NCBI GenBank assembly: GCA_030248195.1
Contig: JASAND010008520.1
Location: 1 to 64,000, forward strand
Length of the DNA stretch: 64,000 nt
From: Trissonchulus latispiculum
Taxonomy: Eukaryota > Nematoda > Enoplea > Enoplida > Ironidae
Direction: 5' to 3'
Each line of letters begins with the position of its first letter. Position 1 is the stretch's first letter. Positions 27,081-38,525 of the stretch are shown piece by piece. A program made the translations under genes and the position numbers. The notes beneath the pieces are model-generated. The model was given only the letters and a program-made list of their open reading frames with translations, did not search any database and was not told the origin of the DNA.

Positions 27081-27130
27081 AAACATGGATATTTACAAAG
27101 GAGGACAGTAGACAGACACAAATTTAAAGT

Positions 27131-30100
27131 TTAAGTCAAAAATCGAAATCGATCCATAGCAATTTTCCACTTAGAATCTTCCACACATAGCATAAAGGTC
27201 TGGGCAAAGGAATGGAGTTTGGACTGAAACTGGACCGTCCCGGCCACATGAACCATCATCATCGTTCTCCCGTCAGATACACACTCTACAATAAATAACA
27301 GTATAACTACATAATAAAAATGAGAGCTAAAAACTACACAATTCTTTGTACAAACGGGTGGACACCAAACCAACAGGACCTATAAATTTGTAAACAATTT
27401 TGATAAGCCAAGCGACTAACGACGGAATACGTACGCACCAATATTGATAGGTATCGACTGTTCATTAGTTCAAATTTTAATACACACTCGTTCTCATAGA
27501 GGTTTTACATAGACACTGCGCAAGAGGATAATGTTTAAAATACATAGAAATCGTTCTAAACATAGCTTTTTGTGTTTGTTACTGTTTTCGCACACTTCTT
27601 CCTAGAACAACACATTTAAAAAACACACCGAAATTTTGAGTTTCAAAAGCAAACTTTTACTAATTTCTTTAAAAGTCTTGCACTACTAAAGACTGTTGAA
27701 GAATTTTGGGATTTCGGCGCACTAGTGTTTTGCTTAATTCTTTCACAACCTCCTCGACGTCCTACTTTTACTTATGGTTTGTACTTCTGTTCTTTTTTCT
27801 TTCGTAGACCTCTACTATAACGCTTAGTCTACAACAATAGCTAATTTTTGCAGTAAATCATTTCTGTTGTTTGCAAATGAAAAACTGGTTTACTAAATTG
27901 AAAGATTTAACTGTTTCCATTGTAGCTATACATTTTTAAAAAATTCTTAACACGTTCCCTGCCACCATTGAGTTGCTCTTAGTGTTATTCCCCGGCCACT
28001 ACCTTAACGCTGCCGGCCACGTCACTCATATTGAGTGCCAGCCAGACTTGTCAACCATTTCACCAAAAAAATCGCGAGCTTAAGATGTGTGCCAACACGT
28101 AGTAGTTATTTGTGTAACGTCCCGGCCAATGTAGAGAAATTGCATTGTTTAACAACCGAGTGTCACTCAATATGAGTGCCATGGCCCGTAGCAAATATGA
28201 AACTGTCACTCTATATGAGTGACATGGCAGGGAACGTGAAGCGCCCCCCAGACCCCGTTGTGACTGCGATTGCTTCGTTGTAGCACAATTCTATAGCGTC
28301 AAAGCCTTCCAAATCGCCCATACAAGTTAGTATTTATTTTCTTTCATCGCTTGAACGACAAAAACTAACGAGGAATACATATGCTGTGTGTTGTAAAAAC
28401 TGTCGTAAACACCTAAACCGCGAAAAACCAATTTTTAGAAAAAACATTCATTTTCTTAGAAAAACACACTGAAAATCACAGGTCTTATTTTGAAAAACCC
28501 TGGTTTTAAGTAAAGATAAATTACGTAGCTGCTAGTCCAACATAATTTACTTCGTACCAGGGACTGCCTGAGCATCCAGAGTCTTTACACGATGCTGACT
28601 GGGTGGGAGTTTATCCAAAAACTGACTGATTGCATCCTTTCCCTCAACAGGGTTTCCGTTCCATACCATACAGGCTCCGGCTGAATACATTTCTCCTATG
28701 CGCTAAAAGTGGTATAGGAAAATAGTAAAACGCGTAATAAAAATTGTAAACGTACATATACAGCTGGAATAAAAGACAGCCCTCTGGGAACAGTCGAACA
28801 GACTCTGACTTTTTCTTAGACAATTTCGGGTGGATGGGGATAGGGTTGTGCTCGGGCCGTGAATCGGGCCTCGGGCTCGGTTCGGGCTCGGGCTCGGGCC
28901 GGCCCCGGGCCGGCCCGGCCCGAGAAATAAATTCAGCGGCCCGAACCGAGCCCGAACCGAGTGCTTCTGCCAGCCCGAACCGAGTCGGGCCGCTCGGGCC
29001 GCTCGGGCCGTTCGGGCCGCTCGGGCCGTTCGGGCCTTCATATCCAATACTTGCATATTGCAGGAATTATTGATTTTTGAGAGGCTGCTAGAGTCTGGAC
29101 ATACTTTCTCACAGTGCATTGACGCTAGGCATTGCTTGATAGGACTAGTTTTAGTCTGAATTCAAGTGTATACTGTGTGTGCGTGTTGGTTCCTTTTGCT
29201 TTCAATTTTTGGTGATAATGGTTGGTCTGTCTAAAGAAGACAAATCCAATATACAAAGAGGATTAAGGAATTACAAAAATTTTTTGGTTTTGTATCTGAT
29301 ATGGTAAAAATGCCTGTTTGCGTTTAATTTTAGGTCGGGTAGTGCCTGACTAAATGGAACAGTTTGGTTGATTGAAGGGCTTACTTAAGTTAGGATTATG
29401 GTGCTTAGGGTTATTTTGTATCACGATCGGAGTAACTATGTCGGTTTAGGTCGTGTAGTTTCGTGCGTCTGGTCATGTTGATTTTGGGCTGATATACTTG
29501 GGGGCTGGGGCATGACCATGGTAAGAGGGATGCTCTCACAGATCTGTCCGGTTTGGCCGTGAATTGATTTGGGAGATTGGGGCCCTGTGGCTGCTCGTAT
29601 TGGTCGGGCCGCGAATCGGTTCGGGCCGCTCGGGCTGCTCGGGCCGCGAATCGGTTCGGGCCATTCGGGCCGCCCGGGCTGCTCGGGCCGTGAATCGGTT
29701 CGGGCCGCTCGGGCCTTGACTCGGGCCTCGGGCTTCGGGCCGGGCTCGGGCTGGCCCGGGCCCGAACCGAGCCCGAACCGAAGAAACAGTTCGGCCCGAG
29801 CCCGAGCCCGGCCCGAGAAATTTCTTACTGGCACAACCCTAGATGGGGAAGTCTAAGGGGTCCCCCCCCAGGGATGGAGGGGACGAAAACGTTTTTCGAA
29901 AAATGCTTAAAAAAGTTTTGCTGCTGCGTTAAAAATTATGCAATTTTCAGCATAGTTTTAAGCTGAAAATAGCTAACCTAAAAATACGGCGAAGCCAGAA
30001 AATTTTCTAAAAATTTACCCTCCAAACCCTATTTTTTTCTGTTGACTTTTGAAGTCTGGGGGCCGGCAGGCCTTAATCCTGGAGGGGACGACTCTGGGGG

Positions 30101-31045
30101 ATCCACGTCTGGGGGGCCGGTTTCTGGGTGGGCCTCCCCCCGTTGGAAAAAGTCGTAAAACTTTCCAGCTCAACCCAGCCCAACCCAGTCCAACCCAACA
30201 GTTATATACATCGGTATCCAAACTTTTGGTAAATTTTCGGGTGGTTGGACAAATATAGGCTGGCTTTTTCCTAGGCAAAAATTGATTGGTCTGGGGGGGG
30301 GGTCGGATTTCTGGGGGGGGAGAAAATTTTTTAGAAAAATATCTAAAAATAGCTATTTTTTACTGCTGAGCTAAAAAATTGACTATTTTTAACTTAAATT
30401 TAAGCTGAAAATAGCTAAAAATGCTTAAAAATGGGTAAAAATCCGGCGAAGCCGGAAAAAGTTTTAAAAATTTCCCCTCAAAACCCTATTTTTCCGGGCA
30501 CTTTAGGGTGGGGGGGTTCTGGGCGGGGAAGGCCCGAATCCTGGGGGGCGACCCAAGTCTGGGGGGGAACGGATTTCTGGGGGGGCACCCCCCCTGTAGG
30601 AAAAAGCCAGAGGTGTCATCTTCACTATGTCAAGATATATGCAGGAGTGAACCAAATTACTTGATAACGAACTGCACAGATAGGTAACAATGTATTGCGC
30701 TTTCTGCTGGTATATTTGAAGCCCATAGAACTAACAAGGGTGCTGGAGACAGATGGATTTCCCCAAAAAGGATGGTTTCCTTGCTCACCCCATGACTTTT
30801 AAGACTATATATACGTACACAGACATTCCAACTTACCGGTCTATTGTCATCGTAGTTCTTATAATAAAGAGCATAAAATTTTTCAGCCGAGTCACAAGTC
30901 TGAGAATCCGCCTATAAGTATTATAGAAAAATGTATATGCATGTGCATATATATACTGACTCTTATAGCATCAAAATATATAATACGTACATAAACATAG
31001 TTCTAATTACCAACAGAGAAAAATTAACTTGCCTGTTTTAGCATA
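27131..31045 (-). CDS. NXT1: NTF2-related export protein (NXT1/p15-like)
   Basis: NXT proteins are small NTF2-fold partners of NXF1/TAP and form the heterodimer that exports bulk mRNA through nuclear pores. Reading from the 5' end, the exons are 31045-31034, 30911-30837, 28702-28558 and 27285-27131. The splice phases fit and give 128 aa (human NXT1 has 140). Seen: CDSAEKFYALYYKNYDDNR (NTF2 helix 1), then VWNGNPVEGKDAI..FLDKLP, then MVHVAGTVQF and FAQTFML, and finally WKIAMDRFRF at the C-terminus. These blocks match NXT in order. The 12-nt first coding exon (MLKQ) ends at a GC donor (GCAAGT) and is the least certain part. NXT2 rather than NXT1 cannot be excluded. Its introns contain hAT, piggyBac-like and G-run elements. 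Confidence 0.87.
27951..28238. mobile_element. piggyBac-like MITE in NXT intron
   Basis: The inverted ends are CACGTTCCCTGCCA. TTAA is present on the left (27947-27950) but the right flank reads AAGC, so the right target copy is mutated or lost. The interior has repeated TCACTCATATTGAGTG-like dyads. No ORF. Confidence 0.65.
28841..29841. mobile_element. hAT-like element with CGGGCC-repeat arms
   Basis: The ends TAGGGTTGTGC are inverted and flanked by the perfect 8-bp duplication GATGGGGA (28833-28840 and 29842-29849), as expected of hAT. Both subterminal regions (28850-29040 and 29600-29825) consist of degenerate GGGCC/TCGGG repeats in opposite orientation; frames through them give Gly/Arg/Pro-rich nonsense. 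The centre (29060-29580) is AT-rich. It lies in the NXT intron between exons 2 and 3. Confidence 0.88.
29858..30150 (+). mobile_element. G-run element fragment
   Basis: It shares the GGCGAAGCC core (near 29984), the AAAATAGCTAA-type text and G/C runs with the 30260-30610 element. The ends are not intact. Confidence 0.6.
30260..30610 (+). mobile_element. G-run MITE-like element, copy 5
   Basis: The inverted ends are CTGGCTTTTTCCTA and the hairpin core CCGGCGAAGCCGG lies near 30443. G runs flank it as in the other copies. No clear target duplication: the flanks read ATAGG and AGGTG. Confidence 0.75.
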
Positions 31046-31171
31046 GCTTTATTCCCCCACATACGGGGAATATTTACTTATTATTTACTTACTTATTTAC
31101 TTACTTTATTCCCCCACATTTACATAACTGGTGAACTCAGCTTCCACCAAGGAATGGGGACTACACAGTAA

Positions 31172-31350
31172 CCTGGCATTTTCCTAGGCAAAAATTTCTG
31201 TGTGGGGAAAGTCTGGGGGCGGCCCCCAAGCGGAACAGATTTCTGGAGGAGAAAAGTTTTTTCGAAAAAATGCTTACATATGGCTATTTTACTGCCAAGC
31301 TAAAAATTTAACCATTTTTAACCTAAATTTAAACTTAAAATAGCTAAAAA
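31172..31350 (+). mobile_element. truncated G-run element
   Basis: It begins CTGGCATTTTCCTAGG, like the left end at 30260, and continues through G-rich text to about 31350. The hairpin core and right end are missing. Confidence 0.55.
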
Positions 31351-31884
31351 ATCATAGCGTGCTGTTTACGGAAACAGTTATGCTGCTCGCCTAAGACTAC
31401 CTAGATCAGTATATATATACCTAACTTTTTTATATTTTTATATTTCAAAAGCATAGGGACTGCGCTTCTTAAGAACATAAAATATAATAATGAGCATACT
31501 TTTGATACTGAAATTGGGGACGATTTTAGCGAAATGTTCACATGTTCAAAAGTGGTGATTTTCCATCTTCAAGCGAACTTTTAGACTGCTACAAAATAGT
31601 TATCCTTCTATTTTCAAAAGCAGCTACTACTACCACGCAAACACCATTTTATTATACATTTTTGCAATCAAAGCTGCTGCTGGATTATCCCTAATTTGCG
31701 GTGGCCAATATGGCCTACTGATTACAAAGAAAAATGGCTAAAGTTGCCCCAGGCCAGTCTTAGTTATGGCCAAAGTCAACCTGGCAAAAACAGGATTTTA
31801 GATCGTTGAAAATCAGTATATATTAGTCGATGTGTCTGCAAATAATCGGTGTCCGTTCATTTCGTATACCGACATTCCGTATAC

Positions 31885-32394
31885 TTACATTTCGTATACA
31901 AGACATTTGGTATACTGACATTTGGTATACAACTTTTTATCTTTACTTGCCACAATATTTGACTGGTTGATAAGATGTGCAATAGAGCGAAGATATGTGA
32001 TCAAGTTTTCTCTGTTATTATAATTTTGAACAATTGCTTTGATTCTTTGGTCCAAAATTTTATATTTCTTCTTTTCCTGGCGAATTCTGTTTCCTTGTGC
32101 CAACTGAGCTACCAGTCGCGAGTTGCATCGTTGTAGCTCCTTTATAGCTGCAACAAACTCCCAAATATTTGGATGGACCTTTCCTACGAATTTCTTTAGC
32201 TTGCTGTGAAACCTTTCCAGCTTGTTAGTAGTTCTAGCTTCGTTGTCTATAACTCGATTGAAGCAGTTCCACAAAGTATGCGGGTACAGTGGAGCCATTC
32301 GGCGAATTATTTGATTGGCAGGATTGCGAATCGGACGTCCATGTAGGAAGGTATTGTCAAAATAATCGACAATATTGCGTCCAGCCATTCAAAA
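31885..32394 (-). pseudogene. MULE transposase, C-terminal fragment
   Basis: The frame of about 168 aa begins with a YFDNTFLHGRPIRNP stretch. This is followed by PLYPHTLWNCFNRV and RTTNKLERFHSKLKK. This is the C-terminal portion of MULE transposases, in which a W/FxGRPxRN motif and TNNxxExWH-like motif are common; here the usual TNNAVEGWH reads TNKLERFH. The catalytic domain is absent. The C-terminal end runs into the terminal tandem repeat. Confidence 0.75.
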
Positions 32395-32395
32395 A

Positions 32396-32580
32396 TTGTT
32401 CGGTTGTTGCGTGTATGGCTCTTCCACCACAGTTCCTGTCAATACATATCCAATACTCTGCACTGCATTCCTTCCAGTTCTATTCAGTGTGTATGAATAG
32501 CCATCGCAGTGCAAAAGATCACGATTACGATCACGATTTTGGAAAATTCCATCCATCCGAGCTGATGAGTAGAAAATCTA
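32396..32580 (-). pseudogene. FLYWCH-like zinc-finger remnant
   Basis: Reading leftwards from 32580, one frame shows LLHCDGYSYTLNRTGR, resembling the start of a FLYWCH finger, followed by degraded text and a stop near 32396. FLYWCH domains commonly accompany MULE transposases in invertebrates. The later Cys and His ligands are not clear. Confidence 0.45.
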
Positions 32581-33107
32581 CAAGAGTGTAAAACTAGTTC
32601 GTACCACCAATAATCGTACACACGTAGTGGTACGCAGCTTAAGCTTAAAATAATTTTTCAATTTTTATTGTGTGTATACGAAATGTAAGTATACGAAAAA
32701 ATATACGAAATGTCGGTATACGAAGTGTCATTATACGAAATGTAAGTATACCAAATGTCAGTATACGAAATGTCAGTATACGAAACGTAGGGGAACCAAA
32801 TAATCTAACTACAGCCAGACTATCATCTGTCACCACCAAAACACTTGGAGCCTATAAGATATTTTGAGCGGCTTCAAACATGTTAAAAATATGTTTAATT
32901 GCGACGATGCTGGACGTCGGCGGGAACACTTGCTGAAAACAAACCACTGGAATCGAAATAGCGAAAGAACACACTCTACCGAAGTCACGTAAAATGTAGA
33001 CCTCCCTCAAACCATGACAGAGTAATTCAACCAACTGGCTACGATCTTTGTCAACTCCGTTGTCGGAGGCCCTCTTTGGAGCTGCTGGCAAACACGGTGA
33101 TGTAGTA

Positions 33108-33660
33108 CTGGGTTTACTTTACTGGGAGGGGGGGCGGTCGGGTTCACCCCACTCGACCTCTTCCCCCAGTCCTGGCTTATTTTTAGGCCAAAATTTATGG
33201 GAGGGCGATATGGGGGGGGGCTCAAAGTTGCCCCCCCCCATCGATGGGGGGGGGGGGGCTCACCAAAAGTGGAGGGGGCATATTTTTGGGAAAAATTTTG
33301 CAAATTTTTACGTTTTTTGTGTAAAAATTGCCAAAAATCGCTAAAAAATGACTAATTGTAGGTGTTTTTTACGCTAAAATAGCGAAAATTTCGTTAAAAT
33401 TCCGGCGAAGCCGGAAAATTTTTTGAAAATTTAGGGTAAAAATGGTGAAATCTGGCAATTTTTTGGGTTATGGGGGGAGGTCAAAATTTATGGGGGGGCT
33501 TTTATGGGGGAGAACCTCGAATGGGGGGGGAGGTTGCCGAGTGGGGGAGGCCCCCCCCACCCCACCCCCCAGTAAAAATAAGCCAGCAGTCGGCCCCACA
33601 ACTTTTTTGGGCTTCCCCCCACTCACTATAGTCTTAGTGTGTCCTTGACAACCAAACTTG
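33108..33660. mobile_element. CTGGGTTTA-ended G/C-run element, interrupted
   Basis: The left end CTGGGTTTACTTTACTGGG matches the element at 35956. After 64 bp it is interrupted by a G-run element (33172-33586). It then continues as ACTTTTTTGGGCTTCCCCC and CTCACTATAG, as at 36065-36105. The distal part is missing. Confidence 0.7.
33172..33586 (+). mobile_element. G-run MITE-like element, copy 4 (nested)
   Basis: It has CTGGCTTATTTTTA inverted ends and the 5-bp duplication CAGTC (33167-33171 and 33587-33591). The CCGGCGAAGCCGG core is near 33403. It lies inside the related CTGGGTTTA-ended element. Confidence 0.88.
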
Positions 33661-34206
33661 AATTGCCAATTTGGTGGTTCAGTCAACCCTCGAAAGATCT
33701 AAGGTCGAAGGTCTTGGACTGAAGTTCTTGTAGAGTTAAAACTGGTCTAAATTAATCACATATACTTGTAGAATCTGTCCAATCTTTTGAATCGCTGAAA
33801 GACCTACACTGAATTCTGGATGCTTATCTACGTCCAAAAACGACAACTTTCACGAATACATGTAGCGCCGCTGGCATTGTGGACGTGAAATTTTTGCAAG
33901 AAGTAAAGATTGCATCAGTTGACTACGACTACTTTTGATGGCCTGCCAGTGAAGATATTCTCATGGAAAGAACCTCCTGCGCATCCTGAGCGCAGATAAC
34001 CTACTGAAGCAGCACAAAATTTCGCTAAGGGTCAGACATCGTCTGTAGCAATATTGAAGACTGTTTGTAAGATTATATATATACTTCTGTGCAGAAAAAT
34101 TCATGGTGGTGAACTTTAAAATATCTGCAACTTCAATGCCAAAATGACAGTTTGTCAGACTGATAGGCGATTCATGAATATTACAAATTTTTGCTCGATT
34201 TGTCGC
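33661..34206. other. no feature recognised
   Basis: A moderately AT-rich stretch with only short ORFs and no repeat that I could match elsewhere in the window. Confidence 0.4.
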
Positions 34207-34210
34207 TTAA

Positions 34211-35163
34211 GGTGATGATTCCTTTTGGAGACATCAACTTTGAACCATTATTACTCAAACATTACTTGGAGTTAAGAAGCCATTTTTATATCAAAATGCA
34301 GCTTAACATTTGCTCTTTCTAATGCATACCATGAAACTAACTTTAGTTCTTGGAAATTATTTTACTGCATTTTCGAAATACTTTAATTTTCCAGATTTTT
34401 TGCAGACTAAAGTAAATTTTTTCGTGAGGCATCGGCCACATCATTCGATTCCACTATCAAATAGCTGGGGACCCATATTTAGTTATTATGAAACCGCTCT
34501 TCGTTATAAAGAAATTAGCTAAAATGTATGTGCAACCTGGATTTTGCCTACTTTTCCCAACTTTGGGGCAAGCGGTCACTTTAGCTAGAAAGCACCAATC
34601 GGGACAACTAAAAAAGGGTCCCCGGGTATTTTAGTGTAAAACACGTCCAGTAAGTGGCAACCATCTAGGTTGTATAGTAAATGCTCCACAATCGCTGGAA
34701 AAAATTTGGTCATGTTTTAGCAAAAACTACATTTTCTATGATGGCAGCGTACGGGCTAGCAGTAAAAAGATTATAATGTCATGGATAATCGGTTTCGACG
34801 AGACCTTCAAGACAAATTGACACCCGTAGTTTGATTTTACGGCATGCATAGTTCAAGAAATGATGGATTATTTGATTTCTGCAAAAATTACAAGATTTCG
34901 ACGCCAAAACAAGAAAATCGATTATATCACACGGTAGAGAAAAGCTAGAACGTTGCTTTAAAAAGCAAAAATATTAAGCTCAACGAGATCTTTCAAATGA
35001 ATATAGTCATAGCTGTATAGCTGCTGCCAAACTTTCAGAAATTAGGAAAAACCGCCCTGACCGGAAATCTCGAATTTTTGAATCGGGATTGCGCGGAGGG
35101 TGTTAGAACGCTAAAAGAACGTATTTCGGAAGAATTCGTCAAATTTCATCTTGATTTACGCTT
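34211..35163 (+). mobile_element. TTAA-target element, right-truncated copy
   Basis: It starts after TTAA (34207-34210) with GGTGATGATTCC and follows the 2222-3204 copy to about 35163, where homology stops before the right terminus. Confidence 0.8.
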
Positions 35164-35955
35164 CAGCGCACACTGCCAGCTTTGGACAATTTTGCTGTTC
35201 AATTTTAGTAATTTTGATAGATCCTGTCGTAATTTCGTCAACTATAAAATTAATTTTGTTCATTATATCATCTTGTTTATTTCGTTTTATTGTTTATTAT
35301 AACTCAGTTTATTCAGTCTTTATGGATGCTTTAAAGAGTGCGGTGATATAACGTTGATTACAGAATATTTTAATTGGATTCGGGCTGTTAAATTTGTGAC
35401 AAGCAGCCATAAATTCGTTGTAGCCATAGTTACACCACTTCGGGGCCAAATTTGGGCACCATCCTTTTTTGGTCTGAGCCATAGTGGAAACTCAGAGATT
35501 GAAATTTGAATGGTGGCGACTTTGCCACCCACCTCTTAGGCACATTTGCCGAGTTAAATCACTGAAAAAAGGAACAGTGCCAAAGTTTGACAATGGCCAG
35601 TGTTACCCCATTTTACCGTAGGCCCCCACCCTGGGGTGGATCGAATGGGGAGGGCGGGGACGGCGGCGGCCCTCCCTATCGCAATAAATGTTACTAAAAA
35701 TCTCCAATATTGTCAAAACATTAAGCTTTAATGTGCGCGTAAAAATATTGCTGAATGGGGTGTCGCACCCCCCACCGTCCCCAATTCCTGGATACGCAAG
35801 TGCCCTCCCTACAAATTTCGAAACGCCATGAAGCCGAACAATAGTGCATATGTAAATATCAGCAGTTCTGCTTAAATCCTTGAAACCAGAGTTGTAAGAA
35901 ATCCTCAAATTAGCTTAACAGCTCTTAATTTTAGGTATTTTTGATAATTGCTACA
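35164..35955. other. intergenic, with fragment of GC-rich repeat
   Basis: 35620-35860 contains C- and G-rich blocks and a GAATTCCTGGATACGCAAGT-like end reminiscent of hAT termini (inverted). No partner end or target duplication was found. No gene seen. Confidence 0.4.
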
Positions 35956-36413
35956 CTGGGTTTATTTTACTGGGGGGGGGGGGGGGGGGGGCGCGCCCCC
36001 CCCCCCACTTTTTGGGTTCCCCCCCCACTCGAGCACCTCCCCCCCCCCCACTCGTCCCCCCCCAATTTTTTGGGCTTCCTCGTCCACCCCCCTCACTATA
36101 GGTTTTAGGATGCCCAGAAAATGCCAAATTTTAGGATTTTTGGTCAAAATTTTCAAAAATTTTCCGGCTTCGCCGGAATTTTTTGGTCAAAAATCGTCTT
36201 TTTTGGTGCTAAAACACAATTTTTGAGCACTTTTAAGCTTAGTTATAGCAGTATATGTAGAAAACAGGCTTTTTATACGGTATTTTTGGCATTTTTTGCC
36301 CATTTTATTTCCCCCCCCACTTTTCGACCTCCCCCCCCCCCCAGGGGGGGGGGGGGGGGGGGGGGGGGGGGGGCTCCCCCCCCCCCACTTTTTTTCGCCT
36401 AAAGTAAACCCAG
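35956..36413. mobile_element. CTGGGTTTA-ended G/C-run element
   Basis: The inverted ends are CTGGGTTTATTTTA and the complement of CTGGGTTTACTTTA. The interior has long C and G runs (including a run of about 30 G with one interruption near 36343-36373). It also has the GGC-TTC-GCC hairpin, the reverse complement of the core seen in the CTGGCTTA elements. The immediate flanks (CTACA and AGTAA) do not show a duplication. Confidence 0.7.
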
Positions 36414-36429
36414 AGTAATGATTTAACTT

Positions 36430-37010
36430 TCTCTAAACATATAAGTCAAATTAGAGCTAAGGCCAACCAGAGAGTAGGAATTATTTTTAGCAGTTTCTCT
36501 AGTAGAGATGCAGTCCTCTTAACTAAACTTTTGCATTATGTTAGCCAATTTTGGAATATTGAAAACTTCAGATATGGTCACCTAGTTTGCTTAAAGACAT
36601 TGACACTGTGGAGGGAGTACAGCGTGCATTTACAAAACGACTGTATGGCCTTGAAAATTTACTTACAAAGAAAGACTTAAACGTTGCAACCTACAATCAT
36701 TAGAGGAAATGAGAAGGTTAATGTATGATTTATATTTGATGCATAGTATGTAGCAATGCCTTGATTGTTCTTTTGATGATTATTTTTACATATTCGACTT
36801 ACGCAGGGACAAGGGGCTATAATAGTTTGTCTATTAGATCAGCGATAAAAAGTCTAGAGCAAGTCATTTCTTTTTCTATAGAATTTGCAATGTTTGGAAC
36901 TGTTTACCGGACAGTATAGTTACCTGTTCTTCTCTGAGCACATTTAAGTCGAAATTGTTAAAGCATGAAGCTCAGCTGCACAAGTTTATGAGGGGGCGTG
37001 CATTACAATG
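36430..37010 (+). pseudogene. decayed non-LTR retrotransposon fragment
   Basis: Frames with stops show KDIDTVEGVQRAFTKRLYGLENLTYKERL-type coding split by stops, then SLEEMRRLMYDLYLMH and a later WNCLPDSIV...LSTFKSKL segment. This is the same reverse-transcriptase C-terminal region as at 20039-20570, but more decayed. Confidence 0.7.
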
Positions 37011-37727
37011 ACAGTAGTCCTTTGCATGCCATAATTTATTTGGTTTCACGCAATGTGTGTACTTTCATAAACTAAATAACTTTAATTTTGTTGTTCTCAG
37101 TCGCATTTTATTTAAATATCTAATAGCGTACAAACCCGGGTTGCCAACCTTGCGTCACTGTGTGTATATATACGCTCATGCCTTTGTATGAGTTTATATA
37201 TAATTGCCTACTAATCCTGTCACGACGTAGCCGCTTACATGCATCAGCATCGCCGTGGCAGATGTAATACCTGTTGTATGTGGACGCGGCATTGGGGTTG
37301 GGCGGCCGCGGGGCAAATCACGTCTATGTAATAAAAGATAATGTACTAACAAGGCGTGATTTACTCGGGATTAAAAAAAAAAACGTCTATTCATCCGTAA
37401 TGTGGACGAAGCTGAGGTTCTTTAATGAGGCTTTAATGTGGAATGCACTGTGACGCCAATATGAGCCTCGTTGTAGGACAGGCTCATATGTTAAGCGGTT
37501 GCAACTTGTTTTCCTTAATTTACAACCTCCCTACGGAACTGATATGTATTTTACAGGCTAGTTTTTGCTTATGTACAACCTGCCTACGAAGCCTCATATG
37601 TATATATTTTACATGCGACGAAGGAGCACTTTTGGTTCTTGTTTTCTATTATTTTATATATGTATGCTCCTGAAGGTATAATCTTTCAACAGTAGCAAGC
37701 AAGCCAACCACAGCTCGTACCGCTTAC
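37011..37727. other. no gene recognised
   Basis: Mixed sequence with two related CCTACGAAGCC / CCTCCCTACGGAAC segments and short ORFs. Nothing convincingly coding. Confidence 0.4.
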
Positions 37728-38420
37728 ACTCTACAGCCACTTTAAACATTCAGTTCTATGACAAATGTTGCTCAGCTCGCTCAGGGCTTTCATTTGGTAC
37801 CAAATTTGACCACTTTTGGAAAATTTTAGTTTTGACCACATGACCTCCCACCGACATGACCCTCCAGATGGCAAAATGGAACCAGCACAGCAAGATGGGT
37901 GGGTCCAACGGCAAAAGAGATGGCAGGAATGAGCTGGGCGCACCAGAAAACCCCTATGGACAATGTTTTGAGAGGCTATGTATGTATATACAGTTCTATG
38001 TGGTGTTCCCGGAAGTCGGTACTGACCGGACCCTCCAGACGGCAAAGTGGAACCAGCACAGCAAGATGGGTGGGTCAGACGGCAAAAGAGATGGCAGGAA
38101 TGAGCTGGGCGCACCAGAAAACCCCTATAGACAATGTTTTGAGAGGCTAAGTAAAGCCTACTATGGACCTCCGGGAAGCGGTTACCGACCTGACCCCTCA
38201 GAAGGTCAAGTGGAACCAGCCCAGCAACTTGGGTTACTCGGGCAGCAAAACTGCTAGCGGGAATCGATTCTCCGTCCCAAAAAACCTTTGTATGCAAAAT
38301 TTGAGCCACCCATGTAGCAAAATAAGCGAAAAATTAAGTTCAAAGTTCGACCCAAAATTCACCAACTTTGGCCGGCCAGTACCGAAAAATTACGCAGAGA
38401 GAAGGAAAATCATATAGCAT
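37728..38420. repeat. compound satellite, array 1
   Basis: One unit of CACTCTACAGCCACTTT-type sequence is followed by about three units (37858, 38029, 38190; period 161-171 bp) of GACGGCAAAGTGGAACCAGC-type sequence. Both strands stay open across the units, which encode repeated peptides. The same two components occur in the same order at 39140-40200. Confidence 0.85.
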
Positions 38421-38525
38421 TTGAACAACCGCGATATGTGTACTGTTTAACCATATAGTCAACATTGCCCCATATATTGCCCAGTCTGACTTATTAAGGC
38501 GCCTTTGAAGCTTATATATATACTT

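Larger units (their letters stand above)
31848..32796 (-). mobile_element. MULE/FLYWCH-type DNA element with tandem-repeat termini
   Basis: The element is flanked by CAAATAATC on both sides (31839-31847 and 32797-32805), an 8-9-bp duplication typical of Mutator-like elements. Both ends are built of short tandem units around ATTTCGTATAC, in opposite orientation (about 31858-31935 and 32676-32790). The interior carries degraded FLYWCH and MULE protein coding on the - strand. Confidence 0.85.

Noticed and set aside
28703..29119. Ala/Arg/Gly-rich ORFs in the CGGGCC repeats
   Set aside because: Low-complexity repeat arms of a hAT-like element; composition follows the repeat.
29218..29310. Short + strand frame MVGLSKEDKSNIQRGL as a host exon
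   Set aside because: It lies in the centre of the hAT-like element at 28841-29841 and has no partner exon in phase.
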